This document shows positions 28,774 to 40,182 of a DNA stretch of 64,000 nt, piece after piece. The stretch lies in NCBI GenBank assembly GCA_039920745.1, contig JBDSDD010000092.1, positions 1 through 64,000 of the forward strand. The letters run 5' to 3'. Every line of letters begins with the position of its first letter. Within the stretch, counting starts at the first letter, position 1. Origin of the DNA: Scleromatobacter sp039920745 (GTDB taxonomy: Bacteria > Pseudomonadota > Gammaproteobacteria > Burkholderiales > Burkholderiaceae_C). The notes beneath the pieces are model-generated. The model did no database searches and was not told the origin of the DNA. It saw only the letters and a program-made list of their open reading frames with translations. The translations under genes were made by a program, and so were the position numbers.

Positions 28774-29250
28774 ATGACGCACATCCTCACCCGCATCGCC
28801 ACGCTGTCCGCCGCGGCCGCCATCGCCGTCCTCGCGGGCTGCGCCACGCCCCCCCCGGGCGCCAAGCTGACCTACGAGACCTCGCCCGCGGGCGCCACGC
28901 TCTGGGTCGGCGGCAAGTCGCTGGGCGTCGCGCCCGTGATGCAGCGCTACGACGCCGACGCCAGCGGCGGCCAGATCCGCACGCCCGATGTGACGGCCGT
29001 CTGGCCCAGCGGCGCCAAGACCACGTTCTGGACCTTCCTGAAGGTGGGCGACGACAACGTCACCACGTTGACGCGCCCGGCCAATGCGCCCAACCTGCAG
29101 GCCGACCTGGACAACGCGCGCTCGTACCAGAACGACGCGGATCGCCAGAAGGCGGCCATCCAACGCGACAACGCGCGCAACTCCGCGCGCTGCCAGGCCC
29201 AGACACAAGGCGGCGTCGTCGCCGGCGTCGACAACTGCGCGGCCAACTGA
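28774..29250 (+). CDS. PEGA-like lipoprotein
   Basis: This 158-residue protein has a lipoprotein signal peptide (MTHILTRIATLSAAAAIAV, lipobox LAGC) and a PEGA-like beta domain (YETSPAGATLWVGGKSLGVAPV). A helical region (LQADLDNARSYQNDADRQKAAIQRDNARN) follows, then a C-terminal Cys pair region (ARCQ, DNCAAN). It lies 23 bases after the halogenase-like gene and is likely cotranscribed with it. PEGA domains often contact cell-surface glycans or peptidoglycan; the precise role here is unknown. Confidence 0.75.
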   Translation: MTHILTRIATLSAAAAIAVLAGCATPPPGAKLTYETSPAGATLWVGGKSLGVAPVMQRYDADASGGQIRTPDVTAVWPSGAKTTFWTFLKVGDDNVTTLTRPANAPNLQADLDNARSYQNDADRQKAAIQRDNARNSARCQAQTQGGVVAGVDNCAAN

Positions 29251-29283
29251 TGAGGGCGCGGGGGGCCGCAAGGCCTCTCGCCG

Positions 29284-30012
29284 TCAGCGGGCCTGGCGTC
29301 GGCAGGCGAAGAAGCCGTTGAGCGACAGGCGCGCCGTCCCGGGATCGGCGCTGAGCCGGTCGGGCCGGCCGATGTCGCCCGAATGGAAGAAGCCGGCGTC
29401 GTACAGGATCATCCGGTTCCACGCGGGCGCAACGCGCGCGACGCAATCGAAGTACGCGTTGCCGCCGTCCATGTAGCCGGGCTGGACGCCGTAGCGCGCA
29501 GTGAACTGCGCAGGGTCCAGCGTCTGGCTGTCGTAGATGATTCGGTCCGTGGCGCTCGGCGACTGGCGCGGCACGTAGAAGCTGGTGCCGCCGAGCAGCG
29601 GATCGCGGAACAGGTACAGCACCGAGGCGACGAAGATCCCGCCCGGATCCGTCGTCACGCGATCACGGTGGCATTGCCACTGGCGCGGATCGAGCTGTGC
29701 GGGCGGCGTCGTCACCATCGACAGCCGCACGTTGTGTTCCAGCGTGCGCCGCGCCTGCAGGCGCGTGCGCGCGTGCAGCGCGAACCAGTCGCCCAGGCGC
29801 GCCGTCAGGCCCGCGGGGCCGTCGACGATCAGGCCGGGGTACGGGAATCCCCCGGGCGGATGGAAGTCCTGGCGCCGCGCCCACTCGACGAGGCCCTCGG
29901 GGTCGAGCAGCACATCGTCGACGACAACCACCTCCTGGCCGCCGGGCAGCGGCACGGCGGTGATCGTCGGGGTCGGATTGAAGTAGCGGCCGTCGGCGTC
30001 GTCCCAGTTCAT
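29284..30012 (-). CDS. DUF6445-like 2-oxoglutarate/Fe(II) oxygenase
   Basis: This 242-residue protein has the metal facial triad of the prolyl-4-hydroxylase fold: His115-X-Asp117 (in CHRDR) and His210 (GFFHSGD), with a likely 2OG-binding Arg in ARLSLNGFF. Length and pattern fit the DUF6445 family, which also occurs near TonB-receptor/halogenase clusters. It lies 25 bases downstream of the amylase on the same strand, so it is the last gene of the malK-E-F-G-amylase operon. Substrate unknown; the oxygenase fold is the secure part. Confidence 0.72.
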   Translation of the reverse strand: MNWDDADGRYFNPTPTITAVPLPGGQEVVVVDDVLLDPEGLVEWARRQDFHPPGGFPYPGLIVDGPAGLTARLGDWFALHARTRLQARRTLEHNVRLSMVTTPPAQLDPRQWQCHRDRVTTDPGGIFVASVLYLFRDPLLGGTSFYVPRQSPSATDRIIYDSQTLDPAQFTARYGVQPGYMDGGNAYFDCVARVAPAWNRMILYDAGFFHSGDIGRPDRLSADPGTARLSLNGFFACRRQAR

Positions 30013-30037
30013 GGGCGCCAGTCTCTCACGAACGTTT

Positions 30038-32491
30038 TCAGTGCTTGGCCGCGGCGCGGGTGCCGTTGACCAGGACGACGCCGGAGCGCGCCGGCACGAC
30101 CAGGGTCAGCTGGCGCGTGCTGGAGTCGACCGCTGCGGGTGCGTGGGTCGACGCATCGGACCAGCCGGCCAGGCGAGCTCCGGCGGGCACGGCCACGGCC
30201 AGCGTCTGCGGCGCGTCGCCGTTGTTGGTCGCGGTGATGGCCCAGGCGTCGGCGTCGCGGCGCGCCAGCACCACCACATGCGCGTCGACGTGCAGCGGCG
30301 CCAGCAGCGTGCCGTGGCGCAGCACCGCCAGGTCGCGGCGCAGCTGGGTCAGGCGCTGGAACTCGGCCAGCAGCGCCGTGTCCGGATGGCCGCCACGATC
30401 GGCCCACGGGTAGGTGCCGCGGTTCATCGGGTCGTCACCGCCGGTGACGCCCACCTCGTCGCCGTAGAAGATCGCCGGCGAGCCGGGGTAGGTCATCTGG
30501 AACAGCACGGCCAGCTTGAGCTTCTGCTTGGCGAGCGCGATCTCGGCGGGCGTCGACTTGCCATCGATGTCGCCGAAGAGGTGCAGCGAACGTGCCGTGT
30601 CATGGGTCGACAAGAGGTTCATCAACGCGTCGAAGGTCTGCGGCGGATAGGCCTCGCGCATCAGCTCGAGGTTGGCCACCATCAGGTGCGCGTCGCCGCC
30701 ATTGGCGTAGTCCAGCACCGCGTTGCGGAAGATGTAGTTCATCGTCGAATCGAACTCGTCGCCGAGGAAGAACTTGGACGAATCGAACCAGGTCTCGGCC
30801 ACCGTCAACGCATCGGGCTTCGTCTGCTTGACCACCGTGCGCCACTCGCGCCAGAAGGCGTCGGGCACCCACGGCGCGACGTCCATGCGCCAGCCGGAAG
30901 CGCCGTGGTTCAGCCACGTGCGCGTCACCGAGTCAGGCGCGCCGTACGCGAACGCGCGGTACGACGGATCGGCCTTGTTCAGCTCGGGCAGGTCCAGCAC
31001 GCCGACCCAGCCCTTGAACTGCTTGTCTGGTTCAGTCTGCGTCGGGTCGAACGTGTACCAGCTGGCGTACGGCGAGGCCGGGTTGATCTTGTTGTTGCTG
31101 AACGCGCCCTGGCCGCCTCGCGTGCCGTAGCGGTCGAAGTAGACCGAGTCGGCGCCGCTGTGGTTGAGCGAGGCGTCGGGGATCACGCGGATGCCGTGCC
31201 TGGCGGCCTCGCGGCACAGGCGGTCGAAGTCGGCGTTGCTGCCGAAGTGCGGGTCGATGTGCTTCCAGTCCGCCGTGTCGTACTTGTGGTTGCTGGCCGC
31301 GGTGAACATCGGCGTGATGTAGAGCGTGTTGGCACCGACGCTCTTGATGTAGTCCAGCTTCTGGATGATGCCCGCGATGTCGCCGCCGAAGAAGTCGTTG
31401 CTGTACTGGTCGTCGCTGCCGTCGCCGGAGTTCGGGCGCGACGGCTTGTCGTTCCAGTTCGTGTGGAACTCCACCGACTTGTCGTGGAACTTGTCGACGC
31501 CGGGCTTCTCGTCGTTGCGCGTGTCGCCGTTGCGAAAGCGCTCCGGGAAGATGTAGTAGTAGACGGCGTCTCTGGCCCAGGCCGGGACCGAGTAGGGCGC
31601 GTAGACGGTCTGGCGATAGCGGCGGATGCGTTTCGGGCTGGACGGCATCTCGGCGACGACACCGACGCCGCCGGCGCCGCGTTCGCGCGTCCAGTAGACC
31701 GGTGTCGTGTTGTTCTCGAAGACCACCGTGCGACCGCCGACCTTCACCTCGAACCAGTAGCCGTAGACCGCCGCCGCATCGAACTTGAAGTGGCCACCCC
31801 AGCGCTCGTGCGCGCCGTCGGGCGTGCGCGTGAGCGCAACGCGCGCGAGCTCGGTGTACTCGAGCACGTCGTAGTTGCCTTCGAGCCTGCGCTTGTCGAT
31901 GACCAGCGTCACCTGCTCGACGCCGGGCAGCGCGCTCAGCGAGAACGCGATGTCGCTGCCCACGGTGGCGGCGCCGTAGGGCTTCTTGTGGGTGATGTCC
32001 TGCGAGTCGAACGCGAGGCTGAGCGTCACCGGGTCGGTGATCGTCGACGCTGGCGGGGGCGGGATCGGGGTGTCGGCCGGCAGGTCGGTGACCAGCAGCG
32101 TGGGCGCGACGTCAGGCTCGGTGGCGGGCGTGACGCTGATGCGCTTGACGCCGCTGAGCGTGGCCTTCATTGGCGAGCCCTTGCGCGCCAGGGTGACCGG
32201 CGTGCCGGCCTTCAGCGCGGCATCGCCAGTGACGCCGAAATCGGAGTCCGTCGTCCAGTCCTCGTCGCCGATCTTGAAGCTGGCGTCGCCGTTGAACTTG
32301 CCGACGATCTCCCAGTGGTCGCAGAGGTAGCGCAGCGCGGCGTCGTCGTCGGCGCGCCAGTCGTTGAACGTGCCGCGCAGGTAGAGGATGCGACCTTTGA
32401 GCGGATCGGGTCGGCAGTCGGCGAGCGCCTGCGTGGCGCCGGCGGCAAGGGTCAGTGCGAAGGCGCAGGAGGCCAGGCGGCGAAGCTTCAT
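30038..32491 (-). CDS. exported alpha-amylase-family (GH13) enzyme, cyclomaltodextrinase/maltogenic type
   Basis: This 817-residue protein has a signal peptide (about 1-24, TQALA), an N-terminal starch-binding-like domain (GRILYLRGTFNDW, about 32-110) and a linker. A beta-sandwich N-domain (about 150-290) and the GH13 barrel follow. Catalytic residues are visible: Asp in GWRMDVAP, Glu in VAETWFD and Asp in LSTHDTARS. It hydrolyses starch or maltodextrin in the periplasm or outside. It overlaps the preceding 39-codon ORF by 4 bases and is part of the mal operon, so its products probably feed MalEFGK. Confidence 0.88.
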   Translation of the reverse strand: MKLRRLASCAFALTLAAGATQALADCRPDPLKGRILYLRGTFNDWRADDDAALRYLCDHWEIVGKFNGDASFKIGDEDWTTDSDFGVTGDAALKAGTPVTLARKGSPMKATLSGVKRISVTPATEPDVAPTLLVTDLPADTPIPPPPASTITDPVTLSLAFDSQDITHKKPYGAATVGSDIAFSLSALPGVEQVTLVIDKRRLEGNYDVLEYTELARVALTRTPDGAHERWGGHFKFDAAAVYGYWFEVKVGGRTVVFENNTTPVYWTRERGAGGVGVVAEMPSSPKRIRRYRQTVYAPYSVPAWARDAVYYYIFPERFRNGDTRNDEKPGVDKFHDKSVEFHTNWNDKPSRPNSGDGSDDQYSNDFFGGDIAGIIQKLDYIKSVGANTLYITPMFTAASNHKYDTADWKHIDPHFGSNADFDRLCREAARHGIRVIPDASLNHSGADSVYFDRYGTRGGQGAFSNNKINPASPYASWYTFDPTQTEPDKQFKGWVGVLDLPELNKADPSYRAFAYGAPDSVTRTWLNHGASGWRMDVAPWVPDAFWREWRTVVKQTKPDALTVAETWFDSSKFFLGDEFDSTMNYIFRNAVLDYANGGDAHLMVANLELMREAYPPQTFDALMNLLSTHDTARSLHLFGDIDGKSTPAEIALAKQKLKLAVLFQMTYPGSPAIFYGDEVGVTGGDDPMNRGTYPWADRGGHPDTALLAEFQRLTQLRRDLAVLRHGTLLAPLHVDAHVVVLARRDADAWAITATNNGDAPQTLAVAVPAGARLAGWSDASTHAPAAVDSSTRQLTLVVPARSGVVLVNGTRAAAKH

Positions 32492-32607
32492 TGGGTGCGG
32501 TCGTCGTGGGTGCAGCCGCCCGGCGGGGCGACGTCGAGCCGGAGCAGGAAGCCGGCGTAGACGGGCAGCGGGCCCGCCAGCGACAAGACGAGCGGCTTGC
32601 GGGTCAT
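32488..32607 (-). CDS. 39-residue ORF coupled between malG and the amylase gene
   Basis: The ATG at 32607 overlaps the malG stop (ATGA) and its stop at 32488 overlaps the amylase start (ATGA), so it fills the gap exactly. The product MTRKPLVLSLAGPLPVYAGF... has a hydrophobic middle and a Cys near residue 32. It could be a tiny membrane protein, or simply a ribosome-handover ORF coupling malG to the amylase. No homologue is recognised. Confidence 0.4.
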   Translation of the reverse strand: MTRKPLVLSLAGPLPVYAGFLLRLDVAPPGGCTHDDRTQ

Positions 32608-33494
32608 TCCTTGACGCCCCCCGCCGTGAGCCCCGACACGATCCAGCGCTGCGCCGCGAGGAACACGACGGTGATCGGCAGGCCCGACAGCACGGCCGCG
32701 GCCGCGAAGTCGCCCCACAGGTACTTCTGGTCGGCCAGGTAGTACTTGGAGCCGACGGCCAGCGTCAGGTTGGACTCTTCGCGCAGCAGGATCGATGCGA
32801 CCGGGTACTCGATGATGGTGCCGACGAAGGCCAGCACGAACACGACCATCAGGATAGGCACGGCCATCGGCAGCAGCACGCGGAAGAAGGCCTGGAAGTG
32901 GCTCGCGCCGTCGACCTTCGCGCACTCCTCGATCTCGACGGGAATCGTCTCGAAGTAGCCGCGGATGGTCCAGATGTGCGTCGCCACGCCGCCCAGGTAG
33001 GCGACGACGAGGCCGCCGTGGGTCTCGAGCCCGAGCGCGGGCACGTAGTTGCCGATGGTCTCGAAGATCGCGTAGATGGCCACCAGCGCGAGCACGGGCG
33101 GGAACATCTGCAGCAGCAGCATGCTGTTGAGGATCGGCATCTTGAACGCGAACTTCAGGCGCGCGAACGCGTAGGCCGCGGTGGTGGAGAACGCGACGAT
33201 CAGCGCCGAGGCGATCGTCGCCACCTTGATCGAGTTCCACAGCCAGCGCAGCACCGGGAACGGCGGATGCACGACGAGGCCGTCGGCGGTGGTGACGTCG
33301 AAGCCGAGCGCCAGCTTCCAGTGCTCGAGGCTGATCTCGCGCGGGATCAGCGAGCCGTTGGCGAAGTTGCCGGGGCGCAGCGAGATCGAGATCACGGCCG
33401 CGAGCGGGAACAGCGTGACGACGAGCAGCAGGATGAGGAACGTGTGGGCGCCGAGGACGCGCCAGCGCTGGTTCTTGCCGGTGACGATGGACAT
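32604..33494 (-). CDS. malG: maltose/maltodextrin ABC transporter permease MalG
   Basis: This 296-residue permease has the same length as E. coli MalG. It has six predicted TM helices and the EAA loop in ETIPVEIEECAKVDGASHFQAFFRVLLPMAVP, which docks onto MalK. The C-terminus ends VSGLTAGGVKE. The ATG at 33494 is 17 bases after malF. It transports maltodextrins with MalF and MalK across the inner membrane. Confidence 0.94.
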   Translation of the reverse strand: MSIVTGKNQRWRVLGAHTFLILLLVVTLFPLAAVISISLRPGNFANGSLIPREISLEHWKLALGFDVTTADGLVVHPPFPVLRWLWNSIKVATIASALIVAFSTTAAYAFARLKFAFKMPILNSMLLLQMFPPVLALVAIYAIFETIGNYVPALGLETHGGLVVAYLGGVATHIWTIRGYFETIPVEIEECAKVDGASHFQAFFRVLLPMAVPILMVVFVLAFVGTIIEYPVASILLREESNLTLAVGSKYYLADQKYLWGDFAAAAVLSGLPITVVFLAAQRWIVSGLTAGGVKE

Positions 33495-33511
33495 CTGGTG
33501 GGTGCTCCTGA

Positions 33512-35050
<1,539 letters not shown>

Positions 35051-35061
35051 GGGTCGGGCGC

Positions 35062-36254
35062 TCACTTGACGAGGATGCGGGCCCTGGCGCCGTCGAGGGC
35101 GTCCTGGGGCGACTGGCGCAGGTTGGTCACGGCCTCGAGCGCAGCGTCCATCGCGGTCCAGAACTTGCCGACCTCGGGGATATTGGGCACCGGCTCGCCG
35201 CGGCGCGCGTTGTCCATCGTCGCGGCGATGTGCGGGTCGCTCCTCAACTCGGCGAAGTAGGCCTTGTTGGCGGGCGTGCCCAGCGGCACGTCGGCGTTGA
35301 TGGTGCGCAGGCCGTCGAGGGTCAGCACGTAGTGTTCGAGGAAGTCGCGCGCGAGATCCTTGTTCTTGCTGGGTGCGGCGATCATGCAGCCGAGCACGCC
35401 GACGAAGGGTTTGGGTTCATGGCCGTTGACCGACGGGATCGGCGCGACGCCGAAGTCGATGTGGCTTTTCTTGACGTTGTCCCAGGCCCAGGGCCCCGAG
35501 ATCATCATCGCGATCTCGCCGCGGTTGAACGCGCCTTCCATCTCGGAGTAGCCCGCGCCCTTGGGCAGCACGCCGCTCTTGATCAGGCCCTGCAGCATCT
35601 CTGCGGCCTTGACGGCGCCGGGATTGTTGACGCCCACCGAATCGGTGTCGAGGCTGCCGTCGGCCTTTTTCGCGAAGATCGTGCCGCCCGAGCCGGCCAG
35701 CAACGGCCACGTGAAGAAGCTCTTGTTGTAGTCCCACAGGATCGCTTTCTTGCCGTGCGTGGCGAGATCCTTGTCGATCGCGATGACCTGGTCCCACGTG
35801 GTGGGCGCCGCCTTGAGCATCGCCTTGTTCCAGATCAGGCCGATGGCCTCGATCGACAGCGGGTAGCCCCAGGTGCGGCCCTGGTAGTTGAACGCCTGCC
35901 AGGCCGAATCCTCGATCTGGTCGTGCAGCTCCTGGCGCGGCTTGACCGGCACGATCAGGCCCGACTTGGCCCACTCGCCGGCGCGGTCGTGCGGCCAGCA
36001 GAAGATGTCAGGGCCCTTGCCGGCGCCGGCGGCGGCCTGGAACTTGGACGGCGCATCGTCAGGATGCTGGACGACCACCTGCACGCCGGTGTCGCTCGTG
36101 TAATGGTCGCCGACCTTCTGCAGGCCGTTGTAGCCCTTGTCCGGGTTGATCCAGACCAGCAGCTTGAGCGGTTCGGCGGCATGCGCGCCGCAAGAGAAGA
36201 GCAGGGCGCCTGCGACGGCGCACGCCGCGACGCGGCGCAGGGCGAGGCGGCGGC

Positions 36255-36258
<4 letters not shown>
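35062..36258 (-). CDS. malE: maltose/maltodextrin-binding protein MalE
   Basis: This 398-residue solute-binding protein has a signal peptide (about 1-27, GAHAAEP) and the family 1 motif KLLVWINPDKGYNGLQKVGDHY. It also has the maltose-pocket aromatic and acidic stretch GPDIFCWPHDRAGEWAKSG, and the interdomain region IAMMISGPWAWDNVKKSHIDFGVAPIP. It delivers maltodextrins to MalFGK2 in the periplasm. It overlaps malK by 4 bases (ATGA). A Cys at about residue 23 makes a lipid anchor conceivable, but the site is a poor lipobox. Confidence 0.94.
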
Positions 36259-37379
<1,121 letters not shown>

Positions 37380-37476
37380 TTGGTTTTGTCTCCTCGGGCG
37401 GAAATGTGCGCCATGTCCGCTTGCTTGTCTCTTGGGGTCGTCACGCCGCCGCTTTCGATCGCGGAACGCCGATGAA

Positions 37477-37491
37477 TGTAGACAATATACA
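37477..37491. promoter_or_regulatory. HexR/RpiR-like site 4 (TGTAGACAATATACA)
   Basis: An exact TGTA-N7-TACA dyad, 98 bases upstream of malK. The surrounding malK-glgP spacer (37380-37696) is AT-richer than the genes and contains a second exact dyad nearer glgP. No gene lies in it. Confidence 0.6.
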
Positions 37492-37588
37492 AGCTAGTTG
37501 TCCACTGGGCAATGCGTAACTACTTCAAGTACATTCGATTCTCTAGCTCCTAAACGAGTGATTTGTCCGCAAATCAGGGATAACCCGC

Positions 37589-37603
37589 TGTAGGAGAACT
37601 ACA
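37589..37603. promoter_or_regulatory. HexR/RpiR-like site 5 (TGTAGGAGAACTACA)
   Basis: An exact TGTA-N7-TACA dyad with extended arms TGTAG/CTACA, 93 bases upstream of glgP. Together with site 4 it would allow joint control of uptake (mal) and glycogen/maltodextrin metabolism (glg). Confidence 0.65.
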
Positions 37604-37696
37604 CAAACAAGCCGCGACACGCGATACTCGCCGCTGTTCAGTCGGGCGGCTGATCAACGTCCTTCCCGCCCGGCTCTGTCACAAGGATCTTTCTTA

Positions 37697-40177
37697 ATGA
37701 GCAAGACAACCGTCGCCACTGCGGCGCGCGAGGCCGTCGTGGCGCGCGCAGGCGACCAAGCAGACCCTGCCTTGACCCAAGAATTCACCACCGCCTGGAA
37801 ACGCGAACTCTCGCAACGCAGCGACGCGCCGTCGCCCGACGCCTGCCTGCGGGCCGCCATCGTCGCCTGCCGCCCGATGCTGGCCGACCGCTGGGCCGCC
37901 ACGCAGGCGGCCGACGCCAAGCGTGCGCGCGGCGTGAGGCGCGTGCACTATCTGTCGATGGAGTTCCTGATGGGGCGCGCGCTGCGCAATGCCCTGTCGG
38001 TGATGGGCCTCGACAGCGCGCTCAAGGCCGCGCTCGATTCGCGTGCCGGTGCGGCCGCCCTCGGCGACGTGCTGGAGCAGGAGCCCGACGCGGCCCTCGG
38101 CAACGGCGGCCTCGGTCGCCTGGCCGCGTGCTTCCTCGACTCCTTCGCCACGCTGGAGCTGCCGTCGTTCGGATACGGCCTGCGGTATGCGCACGGCATG
38201 TTCGCGCAGGCGATCCAGGAGGGCAAGCAGGTGGAGCTGCCTGACGAATGGCTCAAGCACGGCAACCCGTGGGAGTTCGTGCGCGCCGAGCTGCGCTACC
38301 CGGTGGGCTTCGGCGGCGTCGTCGAAAGCTCGGGGGGGCATCGCGCCTGGAAGCCGGCCGAGGAGATCATTGCCCAGGCCTGCGACTTCGTCGTGCCGGG
38401 CCACGCCACCGAGCGCGTCTCCACGCTGCGCCAGTGGCACGCGCAGCCGTCGCGCCCGATCGATTTCGCGATGTTCTGCCGCGGCGAGCACATGGCTGCC
38501 GGCCAGCACCTCGAGGCCGCCGACACGCTCAACTGGGTGCTGTACCCGGACGACAGCACCGCTGCCGGCCGCCAATTGCGCCTGAAGCAGGAGTTCTTCC
38601 TGTGCAGCGCGTCGCTGCAGGACATGATCGCGCGCCACCTGCGCGAGCACGTCGAGATCGACACCTTCGGCCGCCACAACGTCGTCCACCTGAACGACAC
38701 CCACCCCGCGCTGGCCCCGGCCGAGCTGATGCGCCTGTTGCTGGACAACTTCAGCATGCCCTGGGAGGATGCCTGGCGCGTCACGACGCAGGCCGTCAGC
38801 TACACCAACCACACGCTGATGCCCGAGGCGCTCGAGACCTGGCCGGTGCGCATGTTCGAGGAGCTGCTGCCGCGCCACCTCGAGATCATCTACGAGATCA
38901 ACCGTCGCTTCCTCGACGAGGTGGGCGCGCGTTTTCCTGGCGACACCGGCCTGATCGCGCGCATGTCGTTGATCGACGAGAACGGCGAGCGCCGCGTGCG
39001 CATGGCCTCGCTGGCCATCGTCGCGTCCAACAAGGTCAACGGTGTCTCGGCGCTGCATTCGCGGCTGATGGTCGAGACCATCTTCGCGGACTTCGCCGCG
39101 ATGTGGCCGCAACGCTTCCTCAACGTCACCAACGGCGTGACGCCGCGACGCTGGCTGATGCAGGCCAACCCGGATCTGTGCGACCTGCTCGACAGCCACA
39201 TCGGCACCGACTGGCGCGCCAACCTCGACGGCCTCAAGGCGCTGGGCGCCAAGGCGGCGGGCAAGGCGATCGGCCAGGAGTTCCTCAAGACCAAGCGCGC
39301 CAACAAGGAGCGCCTGGCGGAGCGCGTGCGGCGCGACTTCGGCGTCACGATCTCGCCGGACAGCCTGTTCGACGTGCAGATCAAGCGCATCCACGAGTAC
39401 AAGCGCCAACTGCTCAACGTGTTGCATGTCGTCGCCCGCTACCAGGCCATCGTCGCCAGACCGGACGCCGACTGGGTGCCGCGCACGGTGATCTTCGCCG
39501 GCAAGGCGGCCTCGGCGTACCACGCGGCCAAGCTGACCATCCAGCTGATCCACGACGTGGCGCGCGTCGTCAACGCCGACCCGCGCGTGGGCAACAAGCT
39601 CAAGGTGGTGTTCCTGCCGAACTACAGCGTCAGCCTGGCCGAGGTCATCCTGCCGGCCGCCGACCTGAGCGAGCAGATCTCCACCGCCGGCACCGAGGCC
39701 TCGGGCACCGGCAACATGAAGTTCGCCATGAACGGCGCGCTCACCATCGGCACCTGGGACGGCGCCAACATCGAGATGGCCGAGGCAATGGGGGTCGAGA
39801 ACATGTTCGTGTTCGGCCTGCGCACAGATGCCGTCGCGAAGATGAAGTCCTGGGGATACGATCCGCGTCTCTATGCGGAAGAAAACCAATCCCTCCAACA
39901 AGTGCTGGACGCCATCGGCGGCGGCGTGTTCTCCTGGGGCGAACCCGATCGCTACCGGTCGCTGGTGCAGCCGCTGCTGCACCGCGATCCGTACATGCTG
40001 CTCGCCGACTTCGCCGACTATGTCCACGCGCAGGAACAGGTCGACCTGCTCTACCGGGAGCCGGCGGCCTGGGCCGAACGCGCGTTGCGCAACATCGCGG
40101 GCATGGGTGCGTTCAGCACCGATCGCACGATCGCCGAGTACATCGAACACGTGTGGGCGGATCCCAAGACGCGCTGA
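37697..40177 (+). CDS. glgP: glycogen/maltodextrin phosphorylase GlgP
   Basis: This 826-residue GT35 enzyme has VHYLSMEFLMGRALRNAL, LGNGGLGRLAACFLDSFATLELP, and the PLP-binding lysine in EASGTGNMKFAMNGALTIG. It releases glucose-1-phosphate from glycogen or maltodextrin. AAGGATCT just upstream serves as ribosome binding site. It is the first gene of glgP-glgB-glgX-malQ-orf with gaps of only a few bases. Confidence 0.95.
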   Translation: MSKTTVATAAREAVVARAGDQADPALTQEFTTAWKRELSQRSDAPSPDACLRAAIVACRPMLADRWAATQAADAKRARGVRRVHYLSMEFLMGRALRNALSVMGLDSALKAALDSRAGAAALGDVLEQEPDAALGNGGLGRLAACFLDSFATLELPSFGYGLRYAHGMFAQAIQEGKQVELPDEWLKHGNPWEFVRAELRYPVGFGGVVESSGGHRAWKPAEEIIAQACDFVVPGHATERVSTLRQWHAQPSRPIDFAMFCRGEHMAAGQHLEAADTLNWVLYPDDSTAAGRQLRLKQEFFLCSASLQDMIARHLREHVEIDTFGRHNVVHLNDTHPALAPAELMRLLLDNFSMPWEDAWRVTTQAVSYTNHTLMPEALETWPVRMFEELLPRHLEIIYEINRRFLDEVGARFPGDTGLIARMSLIDENGERRVRMASLAIVASNKVNGVSALHSRLMVETIFADFAAMWPQRFLNVTNGVTPRRWLMQANPDLCDLLDSHIGTDWRANLDGLKALGAKAAGKAIGQEFLKTKRANKERLAERVRRDFGVTISPDSLFDVQIKRIHEYKRQLLNVLHVVARYQAIVARPDADWVPRTVIFAGKAASAYHAAKLTIQLIHDVARVVNADPRVGNKLKVVFLPNYSVSLAEVILPAADLSEQISTAGTEASGTGNMKFAMNGALTIGTWDGANIEMAEAMGVENMFVFGLRTDAVAKMKSWGYDPRLYAEENQSLQQVLDAIGGGVFSWGEPDRYRSLVQPLLHRDPYMLLADFADYVHAQEQVDLLYREPAAWAERALRNIAGMGAFSTDRTIAEYIEHVWADPKTR

Positions 40178-40182
40178 TCCTC

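Noticed and set aside
37519..37533. ACTACTTCAAGTACA, considered as another RpiR-like site
   Set aside because: It fits only one TGTA half-site. Its clear symmetry (TACTT-C-AAGTA) has a different geometry, so it was not counted in the operator set.
38248..40182. Upstream extension of the glgB frame through glgP
   Set aside because: Homology to branching enzymes begins only at about 40183. The extension is Arg/Pro-rich and out of frame with the real GlgP.
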